A model generated the notes under the pieces. The model ran no database searches. It was not told the origin of the DNA and saw only the letters and a list, made by a program, of their open reading frames with translations. The translations under genes were made by a program, and so were the position numbers. Positions 33,064-41,448 of a stretch of 43,816 nt of DNA are shown piece by piece. The stretch's first letter is position 1; each line of letters starts with the position of its first letter. Source of the DNA: an uncultured Bacteroidales bacterium (GTDB lineage: Bacteria; Bacteroidota; Bacteroidia; Bacteroidales; Paludibacteraceae); the NCBI GenBank assembly GCA_902774075.1, contig CACYGT010000023.1, positions 1 through 43,816 on the forward strand. The letters are read 5' to 3'.

Positions 33064-34488
33064 ATGGAAACATCATTCATTACCCCCCGAGGCGTTACAC
33101 TTCACCGTGTTGAATCGGATTTATTAGGCGAACTGGAAGTACCGGTAGATGCGTACTATGGTGTCCAGACCCAGCGCGGCATCAACAACTACAAGGTGTC
33201 TAACCTGAAGATGTCGGACTTCCCCGAGTATATCATCGCGATCGCCTATATCAAGTTGGCTGCCGTAGAAGCCAACCATGATCTGGGTGTCATCAACGAC
33301 GAGAAATACAAAGCGATCGCACAGGCTTGCCGTGAGATCATTGACGGCAAGATGCACGACCAGTTCCCCACCGATATGGTACAGGGCGGAGCCGGAACAA
33401 CCGTCAACATGAATGCCAATGAGGTGATCGCCAACCGTGCTCTGGAGATTATGGGACACCGCCGCGGTGAGTACCAATACTGCTCTCCGAACGACGATGT
33501 CAACTGCGCACAATCCACCAACGACGCGTATCCATCTGCTTTCCGCTATGCTTTTATTCGCATGAATCGCGGTCTCGAAGATGAGTTGGTAAAACTAATA
33601 GACTCTCTTCGCAAGAAAGGCGACGAGTTTAATGATTCTATCAAGATGGGACGTACACAGCTCCAAGATGCCGTACCGATGACCAGCGGACAGGAGTTTC
33701 ATGCCTTTGCTAATAACCTCGAAGAAGAGATTGCTAACCTCGAGCGCAGCATCAAACTGCTCTATGAAATCAATATGGGCGGTACGGCTATCGGAACTGG
33801 TCTGAATGCTGTTGCAGGATACGCTGAACTATGCACCAAGAAGTTGTGCGAGTTAACCGGAGAGCCGTTCACCAAAGCAAGTGACCTCATCGAAGCAACG
33901 CCCGATACAGGCGCCTATGTCAGCTACTCCGCTGCTCTCAAACGTCTGGCGGTCAAACTCAGTAAGACCTGTAATGACCTGCGCCTGATGGCCAGCGGTC
34001 CCCGTTGCGGCCTGCATGAGATCAACCTGCCGCCTATGGCACCGGGTAGTTCCATCATGCCGGGAAAGGTGAACCCGGTTATTCCGGAGGTTACGAACCA
34101 AGTATGCTTCAAGGTCATCGGTAATGACACCGCTGTTACCTTTGCCGCAGAAGCCGGACAGTTACAGTTGAATGTGATGGAGCCTATCATCACCGAGTGT
34201 ATCTTCGAGTCTATCACTTGGCTGCGTAATGTGATGAAGATCCTCCGCGAGAAATGTATCGACGGCATCACCCTCAACCGCGAGCATAATGCCCAGACCG
34301 TAAAGAACTCCATCGGTATCGTCACAGCCCTCAACCCTGTGATCGGTTATAAGGCTTCGACCAAGATCGCCAAGGAGGCGTTGGAGACAGGAAGAGGCGT
34401 ATATGACTTAGTGCTCGAGCATGGCTTGCTGAGCAAGGAACAACTGGACGACCTGCTCAACCCGGCGAACATGCTGGCAGCCAAATAA
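33064..34488 (+). CDS. aspA: Aspartate ammonia-lyase
   Basis: Encodes 474 residues from ATG 33064, after a 35-base spacer. Motifs: VDAYYGVQTQRGINNY, the substrate loop GSSIMPGKVNPV (about 327-338) and TNDAYPSAFR. The fumarase/aspartase fold fits AspA by length and sequence. It converts aspartate to fumarate and ammonia, feeding fumarate respiration in anaerobes. It ends the serB operon. A heptamer array follows its stop at once, then a terminator. Confidence 0.94.
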   Translation: METSFITPRGVTLHRVESDLLGELEVPVDAYYGVQTQRGINNYKVSNLKMSDFPEYIIAIAYIKLAAVEANHDLGVINDEKYKAIAQACREIIDGKMHDQFPTDMVQGGAGTTVNMNANEVIANRALEIMGHRRGEYQYCSPNDDVNCAQSTNDAYPSAFRYAFIRMNRGLEDELVKLIDSLRKKGDEFNDSIKMGRTQLQDAVPMTSGQEFHAFANNLEEEIANLERSIKLLYEINMGGTAIGTGLNAVAGYAELCTKKLCELTGEPFTKASDLIEATPDTGAYVSYSAALKRLAVKLSKTCNDLRLMASGPRCGLHEINLPPMAPGSSIMPGKVNPVIPEVTNQVCFKVIGNDTAVTFAAEAGQLQLNVMEPIITECIFESITWLRNVMKILREKCIDGITLNREHNAQTVKNSIGIVTALNPVIGYKASTKIAKEALETGRGVYDLVLEHGLLSKEQLDDLLNPANMLAAK

Positions 34489-34514
34489 TACATCAGACAC
34501 AATACATCATACAT
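34487..34514 (+). repeat. Heptamer array AATACAT-type x4 after aspA
   Basis: Units AATACAT, CAGACAC, AATACAT, CATACAT begin within the aspA stop codon and end next to the terminator stem. Confidence 0.82.
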
Positions 34515-34515
34515 A

Positions 34516-34543
34516 AATAAGGTGACCTTTTGGCCACCTTATT
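34516..34543. terminator. Bidirectional terminator-like hairpin
   Basis: AATAAGGTG and CACCTTATT pair (9 bp) with an inner CC/GG and a TTTT loop. It lies between the convergent ends of aspA (stop 34488) and the His/Trp-rich protein gene (ends 34552). T-richness is moderate on both sides. Confidence 0.7.
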
Positions 34544-34551
34544 TAGTTTCT

Positions 34552-35853
34552 TTAGCGTCTTATACTTCCGCCTCCGGAGCGGCTACTTCCACCGCCTCCA
34601 CCGGAACGACTGCTGCCTCCACTGAATCCGCCGCCTCCACTGCTGCGGGAGCTACCTGAATAGGAACCACTGCTGCTACGCGAACTTCCGGAATAAGTGC
34701 TACTCGGACGAGAACTGCTGCTGGTACTGCGGCTGCTACTTGTTGCGCTCGATTTTGTGTAGGTAGAGCGAGTCGAGGTACTTGCCGTCGAGCGAGTTGC
34801 TGTGCCTGTAGAACGAGTCGAGGTACTTGCCGTCGAGCGAGTTGCTGTGCCTGTAGAACGAGTCGATTTGCCTATAGAACGCCCTACCGAAGTACCTGCG
34901 CTCTTGCTGCCCGTATTGATCGAACGGCTTACCGAACCTGTGGATCTGGTCGAGGTGCCTGCGCTGCGAGAAGATACGGTGTTTGCGCTACCGAAAGTAC
35001 GGCTGCTATTGCTTGCTGAACGTTCTGCAGTTCCTACGCTGCGAGAACTGTTCATATTGCCATAAGCACTACCTCTGGAGCTGCCCATACCTGCGCTACG
35101 GCTGCTGACACTATGGGTATTCCGTATCTCGCGAGCGTTGATCAGACCGGTGTTACGGTTGTTGAACGAACGATCCGGATGGGATACCGCGTATTCGTTG
35201 CGACGAACGGTCGGATGTAAGTCATGATAGCCGCGTCTGATCTCGCGTCCCGGACGGAATGAGCACCAGTGGTGATGATGATGCCAGGCGTAGCAGTGAT
35301 GCCAATACCAGTCATGTGCCCAGCAGCTGTGTACATACCACCAACTCGGCCAAAAATCCCAATACCAAGGACTATTCCATGCATACCATGCATCGCACCA
35401 AAGCCAGTCATAGATAACAGGTCTGTAAACATATACCGGCTCGATGATATACGCTTTACCGTACACATATTCGTCACCGATAACTTGAACGGACACATTG
35501 TTACTCTCGTCTTTTTCTACGTAGATAGAAGCTACGTCCTGATATATATCCTTTGCGAGGATAGCCTGCAAGACGATAAGACGCTTGCTTCCTTCACCCG
35601 TTTCTACTACGCGCAGATAGTCCACTTGACCGTCGCCATTGAGGTCGAGGTTGCAGAACGCGCTATCGGGGTTGTTGAGCATCGTTTCGAACTCTTCCAG
35701 GTTCTTAGCCTCTGCAAACAGCTTAGCTACAACCTTCAAGTCGAGTCCTTCCGAGATGTCAGAACTGTTGGCAGAAACCGTGATCGTTTCGTCTGCCCAA
35801 AGCGCCGTGCTCATCAGCATCAACGCCATCAGAAGTGTAGTTAACTTTTTCAT
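34552..35853 (-). CDS. Secreted protein with EF-hand-like loop, His/Trp/Tyr-rich core and Ser/Arg repeats
   Basis: Encodes 433 residues with a signal peptide (MKKLTTLLMALMLMSTALWA). Residues 25-140 form a folded domain with an EF-hand-like segment DLNGDGQVDYLRV. Next is a stretch dense in Trp, Tyr, His and Cys at about 150-215 (for example HDWYWHHCYAWHHHHHW). The last 200 residues are low-complexity Ser/Arg/Thr, then Gly/Ser, with an exact 45-bp duplication. The N-terminal domain is familiar from Bacteroidota proteins of unknown function. The His/Cys stretch suggests metal or heme binding, unproven. It is the last gene of the cdd-lptF-ribBA run. Confidence 0.8.
   Translation of the reverse strand: MKKLTTLLMALMLMSTALWADETITVSANSSDISEGLDLKVVAKLFAEAKNLEEFETMLNNPDSAFCNLDLNGDGQVDYLRVVETGEGSKRLIVLQAILAKDIYQDVASIYVEKDESNNVSVQVIGDEYVYGKAYIIEPVYVYRPVIYDWLWCDAWYAWNSPWYWDFWPSWWYVHSCWAHDWYWHHCYAWHHHHHWCSFRPGREIRRGYHDLHPTVRRNEYAVSHPDRSFNNRNTGLINAREIRNTHSVSSRSAGMGSSRGSAYGNMNSSRSVGTAERSASNSSRTFGSANTVSSRSAGTSTRSTGSVSRSINTGSKSAGTSVGRSIGKSTRSTGTATRSTASTSTRSTGTATRSTASTSTRSTYTKSSATSSSRSTSSSSRPSSTYSGSSRSSSGSYSGSSRSSGGGGFSGGSSRSGGGGGSSRSGGGSIRR
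34771..34860 (-). repeat. 45-bp tandem duplication in the Ser/Arg-rich tail
   Basis: Two identical 45-bp copies (34771-34815 and 34816-34860) encode a 15-residue unit of the STRSTGTATRSTAST type. Confidence 0.95.
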
Positions 35854-35883
35854 AATCGTAATAATTTAAATGGTTCTCGGTTA

Positions 35884-35911
35884 TTTCACTTTTCACCTTT
35901 CACTTTTCAAT
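35884..35911 (-). repeat. Heptamer array TTTCACT x4 between ribBA and the next gene
   Basis: Units TTTCACT, TTTCACC, TTTCACT, TTTCAAT (plus strand), located between the ribBA stop (35935) and the start of the His/Trp-rich protein gene (35853). Confidence 0.93.
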
Positions 35912-35934
35912 TAACAAATCCCGTGCCAAACACC

Positions 35935-37197
35935 TTACACCAGCTTCAGATCATGATGCATTTTCTCTTTTTTGGTACGCATATAGCGTTCGTTCCATCG
36001 GTTAGGCGCTATCTCAATTGGCACATTCTCAACGATTTCAATGCCGTAACTCTCCAGACCGACACGTTTGACAGGGTTGTTGGTCATCAGCCTCAGTTTA
36101 TGCGCACCCATCTCGCGCAATATCTGTGCACCTACGCCGTAATTGCGTTCGTCCGGACGGAAACCGAGGTGAATATTAGCCTCTACGGTATCGTCTCCCT
36201 GCTCTTGCAGTTTATACGCGCGGATCTTGTTCATCAGGCCTATACCCCGCCCTTCCTGGTTCATATAGACGATGATACCCCGCCCTTCGGCTTCTATCAT
36301 CTGCATCGCCTTGGTGAGTTGTTCGCCGCACTCGCATCGCATGGAACCGAAGATATCTCCGGTCATACAACTGGAGTGCACACGACAGAGGATCGGTTCG
36401 TTTTCCTTCCATTCCCCTTTGGTGAGCACTACATGCTCAAGTCCGGTCGTCAGATCCCTAAAGGGCGTCAACATAAACTCTCCGTTCTGCGTCGGAAGGA
36501 ATACCGTCTCACCGCGCTCGATAAGACCGCTGGCACTACCGGATGTGAGACCGGCTTCGACTGTTAGACCGCCTTCGGCTGCTAGACCTTCTTTCTCCAA
36601 CCTATAGGCGATGAGGTCCTTGATGGTAATGATCTTGAGGTCAAACTTACGCGCCACTTCTTGCAGTTGCGGCATACGGGCCATCGTGCCATCGGCGTTC
36701 ATGATCTCAATCAGTGCAGCAGCTGGTTGCAGTCCTGCCAGACGTGCCAAGTCCACACCTGCCTCTGTGTGTCCTGCACGTTGTAGCACCCCGCCTGCGC
36801 GCGCATAGAGCGGGTTGATATGTCCGGGACGACCGAAGGTCTCCGGCTTACTAGCAGGGTCCGCTAAGGCCTGTATCGTCGCAGCTCGGTCGGCAGCAGA
36901 GACACCGGTCGTGCAGCCCTCTAACTTATCTACCGTCACTGTGAACGGCGTTCCCAGCATCGAGGTGTTATTGGCTACCTGGTGCATCAAGTCCAGTTCG
37001 GCACATCGCTGCTCTGTGATCGGGCAGCACAGCACACCGCGACCATGCTTGAGCATGAAGTTGACTTTCTCCGGCGTTATCTTCTCCGCCGCGATGATGA
37101 AATCACCTTCGTTCTCTCGGTCTTCGTCGTCCACAACAATCAGGAACTTACCTTGACGAAAATCGTCCAATGCTTCTTCTATCGTATTAATCTTCAT
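35935..37197 (-). CDS. ribBA: Bifunctional DHBP synthase / GTP cyclohydrolase II
   Basis: Encodes 420 residues. N-terminal Rib[22 protein letters not shown] and [23 protein letters not shown]-terminal Rib[22 protein letters not shown] (zinc cysteines), [17 protein letters not shown] and RTKKEKM at the end. It produces two precursors of riboflavin. The linker has a six-residue repeat ([18 protein letters not shown]). It overlaps the LptF/G-like gene by 11 bases. Confidence 0.96.
   Translation of the reverse strand: MKINTIEEALDDFRQGKFLIVVDDEDRENEGDFIIAAEKITPEKVNFMLKHGRGVLCCPITEQRCAELDLMHQVANNTSMLGTPFTVTVDKLEGCTTGVSAADRAATIQALADPASKPETFGRPGHINPLYARAGGVLQRAGHTEAGVDLARLAGLQPAAALIEIMNADGTMARMPQLQEVARKFDLKIITIKDLIAYRLEKEGLAAEGGLTVEAGLTSGSASGLIERGETVFLPTQNGEFMLTPFRDLTTGLEHVVLTKGEWKENEPILCRVHSSCMTGDIFGSMRCECGEQLTKAMQMIEAEGRGIIVYMNQEGRGIGLMNKIRAYKLQEQGDDTVEANIHLGFRPDERNYGVGAQILREMGAHKLRLMTNNPVKRVGLESYGIEIVENVPIEIAPNRWNERYMRTKKEKMHHDLKLV
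36537..36593 (-). repeat. 18-bp period repeat in the RibB-RibA linker
   Basis: Three diverged 18-bp units encode [12 protein letters not shown] and GLTSGS, giving a flexible linker between the two enzyme domains. It is in frame and imperfect. Confidence 0.6.
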
Positions 37198-38662
37198 ATT
37201 CTTGTTGATATTTCTTTTTGAATCGGTCGAGCAGCATCTTGAGGCCCTCTGTCCCTCGTGTCAGCGGCGCATCGGTCGCTGCCTTATAGGTAAGGAAGAT
37301 ACCGATGGGTAAGAGCACAAACGAGCTCAGCCACATACCTGCCCAACAGGGCCAAAGTGCCTCTCGCGCCATCTTATACCCCGTGTTATCGATGATATAA
37401 TAGAAGATAAAGAGCACCACAGACATCACTACCGGTGCACCCAGACCGCCTTTCTTCGTGATAGCACCCAGCGGGGCACCGATAAAGAAGAAGATCAGGC
37501 ACGCAAAAGCGAGGGTGAACTTACGGTACAGTTCGATCTCGTGCTTGCGTTTATACCGCTCGGCATCATCGAGCATGATGGCGTTATATTCGATCAGATC
37601 CCTTTGGTTTCGCGCTTTGTCCAATGCCAAATCCAACACTTGTTTTTGTTTATAAACCGGCAGACAGGTCCATAAAGAATCTAAGTTATACACCTTATGT
37701 TCCTCCTTCGTCAGGTTGGTCGGTAACAGCACCTCGTTCTTTGTGATTTCCCGCCCGAAATAATGCTCTGCAACCAGTTTGCGGCTCTGCTCCTTGCATC
37801 GTTCGTTCGACACCTTTCTTACTGAGTCGATCGAATGAGTCAACTGAGCTACGTTCTTGCTCACATGCTGATCGTCCAGAATAGACTCGTCAAAACGGTT
37901 AAAGTCCGTAGCAAAATCAATGATGATACGTTTGTGCGAGAATGTCTCGCGGCGATACGGAATACTCTTGGTCGAGCCTGTGGCGCGCTGCTGTTTCTTA
38001 TTCAGATTCTCAAATGCCTCGCCGTGGATAAGGTCCAGCACCAGAAAACGCTTGTCCGCACTCGAACTCAGACGACCGGTATCCGCCACCATCACTTTCG
38101 CGTTCTCAAAGCCGCCTGAATAGTCATAGATCATGATATTGAGCAGCTCGCCGTTGCGGGTCTTGCCGCGCACATAGATATGATAGCCGTCGATATCGGC
38201 ATAAAACTCGCCTACCGGGATCTGCAGTTCCGGACTCTTCTGGCGAAGCGAGAAGATCAGCGCCCACAGTTTGACTTGTGACTTCGGAAGGACGTTGTTA
38301 CTGAAGAAGAACGCGCCTACACTCAGTATAGCCACTGCTATCGTCAGCGCGCGCATGATGCGGAAGAGCGATATACCCGCTGCTTTCATCGCCGTCAGTT
38401 CGAACTTCTCCGCCAGGTTACCGAAAGAGATGAGCGAACTGAGCAAGATAGCTAAAGGCAACGCCAGCGGAACAACCGTCGCGGCGGCGTAGAGGAAGAA
38501 CTCCGCCAGGACTGAGATGCCGATACCCTTGCCTACCAGGTCGTTCACATGCATCCACATGAACTGCATGAGCAGGATAAACACGGCAATAAAGAAAGTA
38601 GCCAAAAACAGCCCCAGAAAATTCCGGAGCATATAATAGTCTATTTTCTTGATCAGTCTCAA
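37187..38662 (-). CDS. LptF/LptG family LPS-export permease
   Basis: Encodes 491 residues. The N-terminus [21 protein letters not shown] with [13 protein letters not shown], three more helices, a periplasmic jellyroll-type middle and a C-terminal pair of helices ([21 protein letters not shown]) match the YjgP/YjgQ family. It would form the inner-membrane part of the LptB2FG transporter that extracts lipopolysaccharide. Only one of the F/G pair is in the window. It begins 4 bases inside the end of cdd. Confidence 0.9.
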   Translation of the reverse strand: MRLIKKIDYYMLRNFLGLFLATFFIAVFILLMQFMWMHVNDLVGKGIGISVLAEFFLYAAATVVPLALPLAILLSSLISFGNLAEKFELTAMKAAGISLFRIMRALTIAVAILSVGAFFFSNNVLPKSQVKLWALIFSLRQKSPELQIPVGEFYADIDGYHIYVRGKTRNGELLNIMIYDYSGGFENAKVMVADTGRLSSSADKRFLVLDLIHGEAFENLNKKQQRATGSTKSIPYRRETFSHKRIIIDFATDFNRFDESILDDQHVSKNVAQLTHSIDSVRKVSNERCKEQSRKLVAEHYFGREITKNEVLLPTNLTKEEHKVYNLDSLWTCLPVYKQKQVLDLALDKARNQRDLIEYNAIMLDDAERYKRKHEIELYRKFTLAFACLIFFFIGAPLGAITKKGGLGAPVVMSVVLFIFYYIIDNTGYKMAREALWPCWAGMWLSSFVLLPIGIFLTYKAATDAPLTRGTEGLKMLLDRFKKKYQQEYED

Positions 38663-39141
38663 CCGTTCAGATTTTCACTTACAAAGGTCAGCGGCAGAAA
38701 ATCTGCAGCCGATTCAAATACAAAAATCTCGTCTTCACCATACAAGAGCACTTCCATCTTACCTCCGTAACGATGCTCGGTCTCCAGCATCACCTGGCGG
38801 CATGCGCCACAAGGGGATCCGGGTTCTTTGGTGAAATGTCCGCCGGTGAAGCAAGCAATTGCTAATTTCACTACCGGCTCTTCGGGATACTGGGCTCCTG
38901 CAGCAAACAACGCGCTGCGCTCGGCGCACAGACCACTCGGATAGGCTGCGTTCTCTTGGTTACATCCGCGAATCACAACGCCGTTGGCCAACTTAGCGGC
39001 TGCACCTACATGGAAATGGCTGTAGGGGCAATAACTGCGTTTAATCTGCTCTTTAGCGATGCTAACAAGCTCACGTTGTTCCTCTGTCAATTCGTCCCAT
39101 TGATAGGAACGCATTTTCGTTTTCAGTGTGTACTCTTTCAT
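38659..39141 (-). CDS. cdd: Cytidine deaminase
   Basis: Encodes 160 residues. Zinc and catalytic motifs are CAE (Cys72, Glu74) and PCGAC (Cys111, Cys114), with YCPYSHFHVGAA and GCNQENAAYPSGLC upstream. It deaminates cytidine and deoxycytidine for pyrimidine salvage. It is the first gene of the run to the LptF/G-like gene, ribBA and 34552, driven by the promoter at 39209-39239. Confidence 0.95.
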   Translation of the reverse strand: MKEYTLKTKMRSYQWDELTEEQRELVSIAKEQIKRSYCPYSHFHVGAAAKLANGVVIRGCNQENAAYPSGLCAERSALFAAGAQYPEEPVVKLAIACFTGGHFTKEPGSPCGACRQVMLETEHRYGGKMEVLLYGEDEIFVFESAADFLPLTFVSENLNG

Positions 39142-39208
39142 ACTATTGATGGGTTAAATATTTCTCAAAAATAAATCAAAAATAAGTCGATAGTGTATAA
39201 AATGCATG

Positions 39209-39239
39209 CAAAGGTACAACAAAAAAATGATATATGCAA
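39209..39239 (-). promoter_or_regulatory. Promoter of cdd operon
   Basis: On the minus strand, TTGC at 39239 and TACCTTTG at 39216-39209; the upstream half is TTGCATATATCA. The TTG lies only 7 bases from the divergent mtaB TTG at 39246. Confidence 0.87.
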
Positions 39240-39245
39240 AAAAAT

Positions 39246-39276
39246 TTGCATAATTGCAAAATTTTTAGTACTTTTG
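39246..39276 (+). promoter_or_regulatory. Promoter of mtaB
   Basis: TTGC at 39246 and TACTTTTG at 39269-39276. ATG 39287 follows after 10 bases, so the message would be almost leaderless. Confidence 0.85.
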
Positions 39277-39286
39277 CAGCCGATTT

Positions 39287-40609
39287 ATGAAAATATCCTT
39301 TACCACATTAGGCTGTAAGCTCAATTTTGCGGAGTCAAGCGCGCTGGGTAAGGCGCTTATTGAGCGCGGTCATACGCGCGCAGCGAGAGGCGAGGAAGCC
39401 GATGTATGTGTTATCAACACCTGCACCGTCACTGACGCGGCTGATCATAAAGACCGGCAGATGATACACCGTATACGGAGGCAGAACCCGAAAGCAATAT
39501 TGATCGTCACCGGCTGCTATGCGCAGTTAAAGCCCGATGAAATCGTACAGATTGAGGGGGTCGATTATGTGTTGGGGCAGGATGAAAAATTCCGACTAGC
39601 GGAATTTATTCATCGTTTAGAGTTGAGAATTCTTTGCCTGTCGTCACGATCTGAAGGTATGGAGAGTTTAGAGGAGTCAAGAGTCAAGAGTCAAGAGTCA
39701 AGAGTAATTACTTCAGCGATTCGGGAGGTGGAGGATTTTCACGGGGCGTATAGCAAGGATGACCGGACGCGGTGCTTTCTGAAGGTACAGGACGGGTGTA
39801 ACTATTTCTGCAGTTATTGCACGATTCCTCTGGCGCGCGGAAAGAGCCGGAATCCGTCGATCGCTTCGCTGGTAGAACAGGCACAAGCGGCCTTGGACGG
39901 CGGAGCCAAGGAGATCATATTATCCGGCGTCAACATCGGCGATTTCGGGCGTTCTACCGATGAGAAATTCATTGATTTACTGCGTGCTTTAGACGCATTG
40001 AACGGCGAGTATAGAATCCGTATCTCGAGTTGTGAGCCGAACTTGCTGAGCGATGAGATCATTGATTTTGTGGCGAATAGTAGTCATTTCGCTCCTCACT
40101 TCCATATTCCTCTGCAGAGCGGAAGTAATACGGTACTGAAGATTATGGGACGGCGGTACACCCGCGAGCTGTTTGCGGAAAGGGTTGAACATATCAAGCG
40201 TGTGATGCCGCATGCGTTCATCGGTGTGGACTGTATGGTCGGCGTACGCGGAGAGACGGCCGAGTGCTGGGCCGATTATATCGATTTCATCGAAGGATTG
40301 CCGGTCTCCCAGCTGCATGTGTTCACCTACTCGGAGCGGGCGAACACACGTATGCTCGAGATGGATCTGGAGGTGGTACCGCAAAAAGAACGCGAACGGC
40401 GGAGCAAAGAATTGCATCTTATCAGCGCCCGCAAGACGGCCGCTTTCTATGCCGAGCACGCAGGCTATCCCGCGACCGTACTATGGGAGAGCAGTAAGAA
40501 AGACGGCTTGATGTTCGGTTTTACGGAGAACTATATCAAGGTGAGTTGTCCGTACGACAAGACTAAGATAAACACGTTTGAGCACATAAACGTGCCGCTT
40601 GTTCATTAG
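39287..40609 (+). CDS. mtaB: tRNA t6A37 methylthiotransferase MtaB
   Basis: Encodes 440 residues. The N-terminal domain has cluster cysteines Cys10, Cys46 and Cys77 (LGCKLNF, INTCTVT, TGCYAQ). The radical-SAM domain has Cys171, Cys175 and Cys178 (CNYFCSYC). It adds a methylthio group to t6A37 in tRNA. Between the two domains is an unusual insert of about 30 residues, partly encoded by a GAGTCAA array (residues 129-141, ESRVKSQESRV). The 3' end overlaps the opposite gene by 47 bases. Confidence 0.94.
   Translation: MKISFTTLGCKLNFAESSALGKALIERGHTRAARGEEADVCVINTCTVTDAADHKDRQMIHRIRRQNPKAILIVTGCYAQLKPDEIVQIEGVDYVLGQDEKFRLAEFIHRLELRILCLSSRSEGMESLEESRVKSQESRVITSAIREVEDFHGAYSKDDRTRCFLKVQDGCNYFCSYCTIPLARGKSRNPSIASLVEQAQAALDGGAKEIILSGVNIGDFGRSTDEKFIDLLRALDALNGEYRIRISSCEPNLLSDEIIDFVANSSHFAPHFHIPLQSGSNTVLKIMGRRYTRELFAERVEHIKRVMPHAFIGVDCMVGVRGETAECWADYIDFIEGLPVSQLHVFTYSERANTRMLEMDLEVVPQKERERRSKELHLISARKTAAFYAEHAGYPATVLWESSKKDGLMFGFTENYIKVSCPYDKTKINTFEHINVPLVH
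39674..39708 (+). repeat. Heptamer array GAGTCAA x4-5 in mtaB
   Basis: Four perfect copies of GAGTCAA and a fifth, GAGTAAT; a partial GAGTTTA lies upstream, out of phase. It encodes ESRVKSQESRV in the interdomain linker. Confidence 0.95.
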
Positions 40610-41438
40610 GCAGGCAGTCGAGTTTATAGACAGGCACGCGCTCGAGCAGTGCGGCGATGGACTCGTACAAATGATCCATCATGTCGGGCTGGAGTTTGAG
40701 TCCGCTCACGGACGCCAGCATATAGGGATAAGCCTGCGTCATTTTCAATTGAACGATTTGATTTTGTGGTGCTTGCGCTAACTGCACAAGTGCTTTGACG
40801 GGTGCGTCGACAGCCCGGTAACAGGGTGTCTTGCCGCTCCAGGGCGAACCATAGACGCGTACTGAGCCGTCGGGCAGAAGACGCACGACGGGGTTGTCAT
40901 CGTTGAGCAACTCGGCATCGGGGAATGTCTTGAGCCACTGTTCCGAATGAGTACTCTTACCCGTCCCGCTCTTACCCAAGAACATAAACGCTTGTCCTTG
41001 GCGACGGATGACGGAGGAGTGGAAAAGGAGGGTCTGGCGGGCGTTGGTAGCAAAGGCATAGACCAGCATGGCGGCATTATCGATCGCAAAACGCACGTAG
41101 TTAGGATGCGTGTAGAGCGTCACCTCGCGCCAGTCCGCCGAACAACGAATCATACTGACCTGCGGTCCATCGGAGGTGTAGGCCACAGAGAAGAGCCATT
41201 CGCCCCTATCGTTCTTATAGAGTTCAATACGCGGCAGGTCTCCCTCCGAACTGTCGGTGAAGACATGCTCCCAGCCTTTGGTGGCCAAGAGGGTCGCTTG
41301 CTGCACACGGATAATAAACAAGCTATTTCCGTCGGATTCATCCGTGATAAACGGCGTGTAGTTCGGTACTTGCTCCAACTGTTCGGGGGTGGCTTCGATG
41401 GCAAATCGGAAACCTGCTACTTCAAAATATCGTATCAT
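40563..41438 (-). CDS. HPr-kinase-like P-loop protein
   Basis: Encodes 291 residues from ATG 41438, 10 bases after the stop of the AddB-like gene. The P-loop GKSGTGKST is at 155-163 in FMFLGKSGTGKST, followed by LLNDDNPVVRLLPDG and YGSPWSGK, as in the HPr-kinase/PEP-carboxykinase-like ATPases of Bacteroidota. The first 140 residues form a variable beta domain. Its substrate is unknown; relatives act in peptide modification or serine kinase roles. Relatives are sometimes neighbours of NTP_transf_5 proteins like the one at 28086, but here they are 11 kb apart. Confidence 0.82.
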   Translation of the reverse strand: MIRYFEVAGFRFAIEATPEQLEQVPNYTPFITDESDGNSLFIIRVQQATLLATKGWEHVFTDSSEGDLPRIELYKNDRGEWLFSVAYTSDGPQVSMIRCSADWREVTLYTHPNYVRFAIDNAAMLVYAFATNARQTLLFHSSVIRRQGQAFMFLGKSGTGKSTHSEQWLKTFPDAELLNDDNPVVRLLPDGSVRVYGSPWSGKTPCYRAVDAPVKALVQLAQAPQNQIVQLKMTQAYPYMLASVSGLKLQPDMMDHLYESIAALLERVPVYKLDCLPNEQAARLCAQTCLS

Positions 41439-41448
41439 GGGTTGCGTA

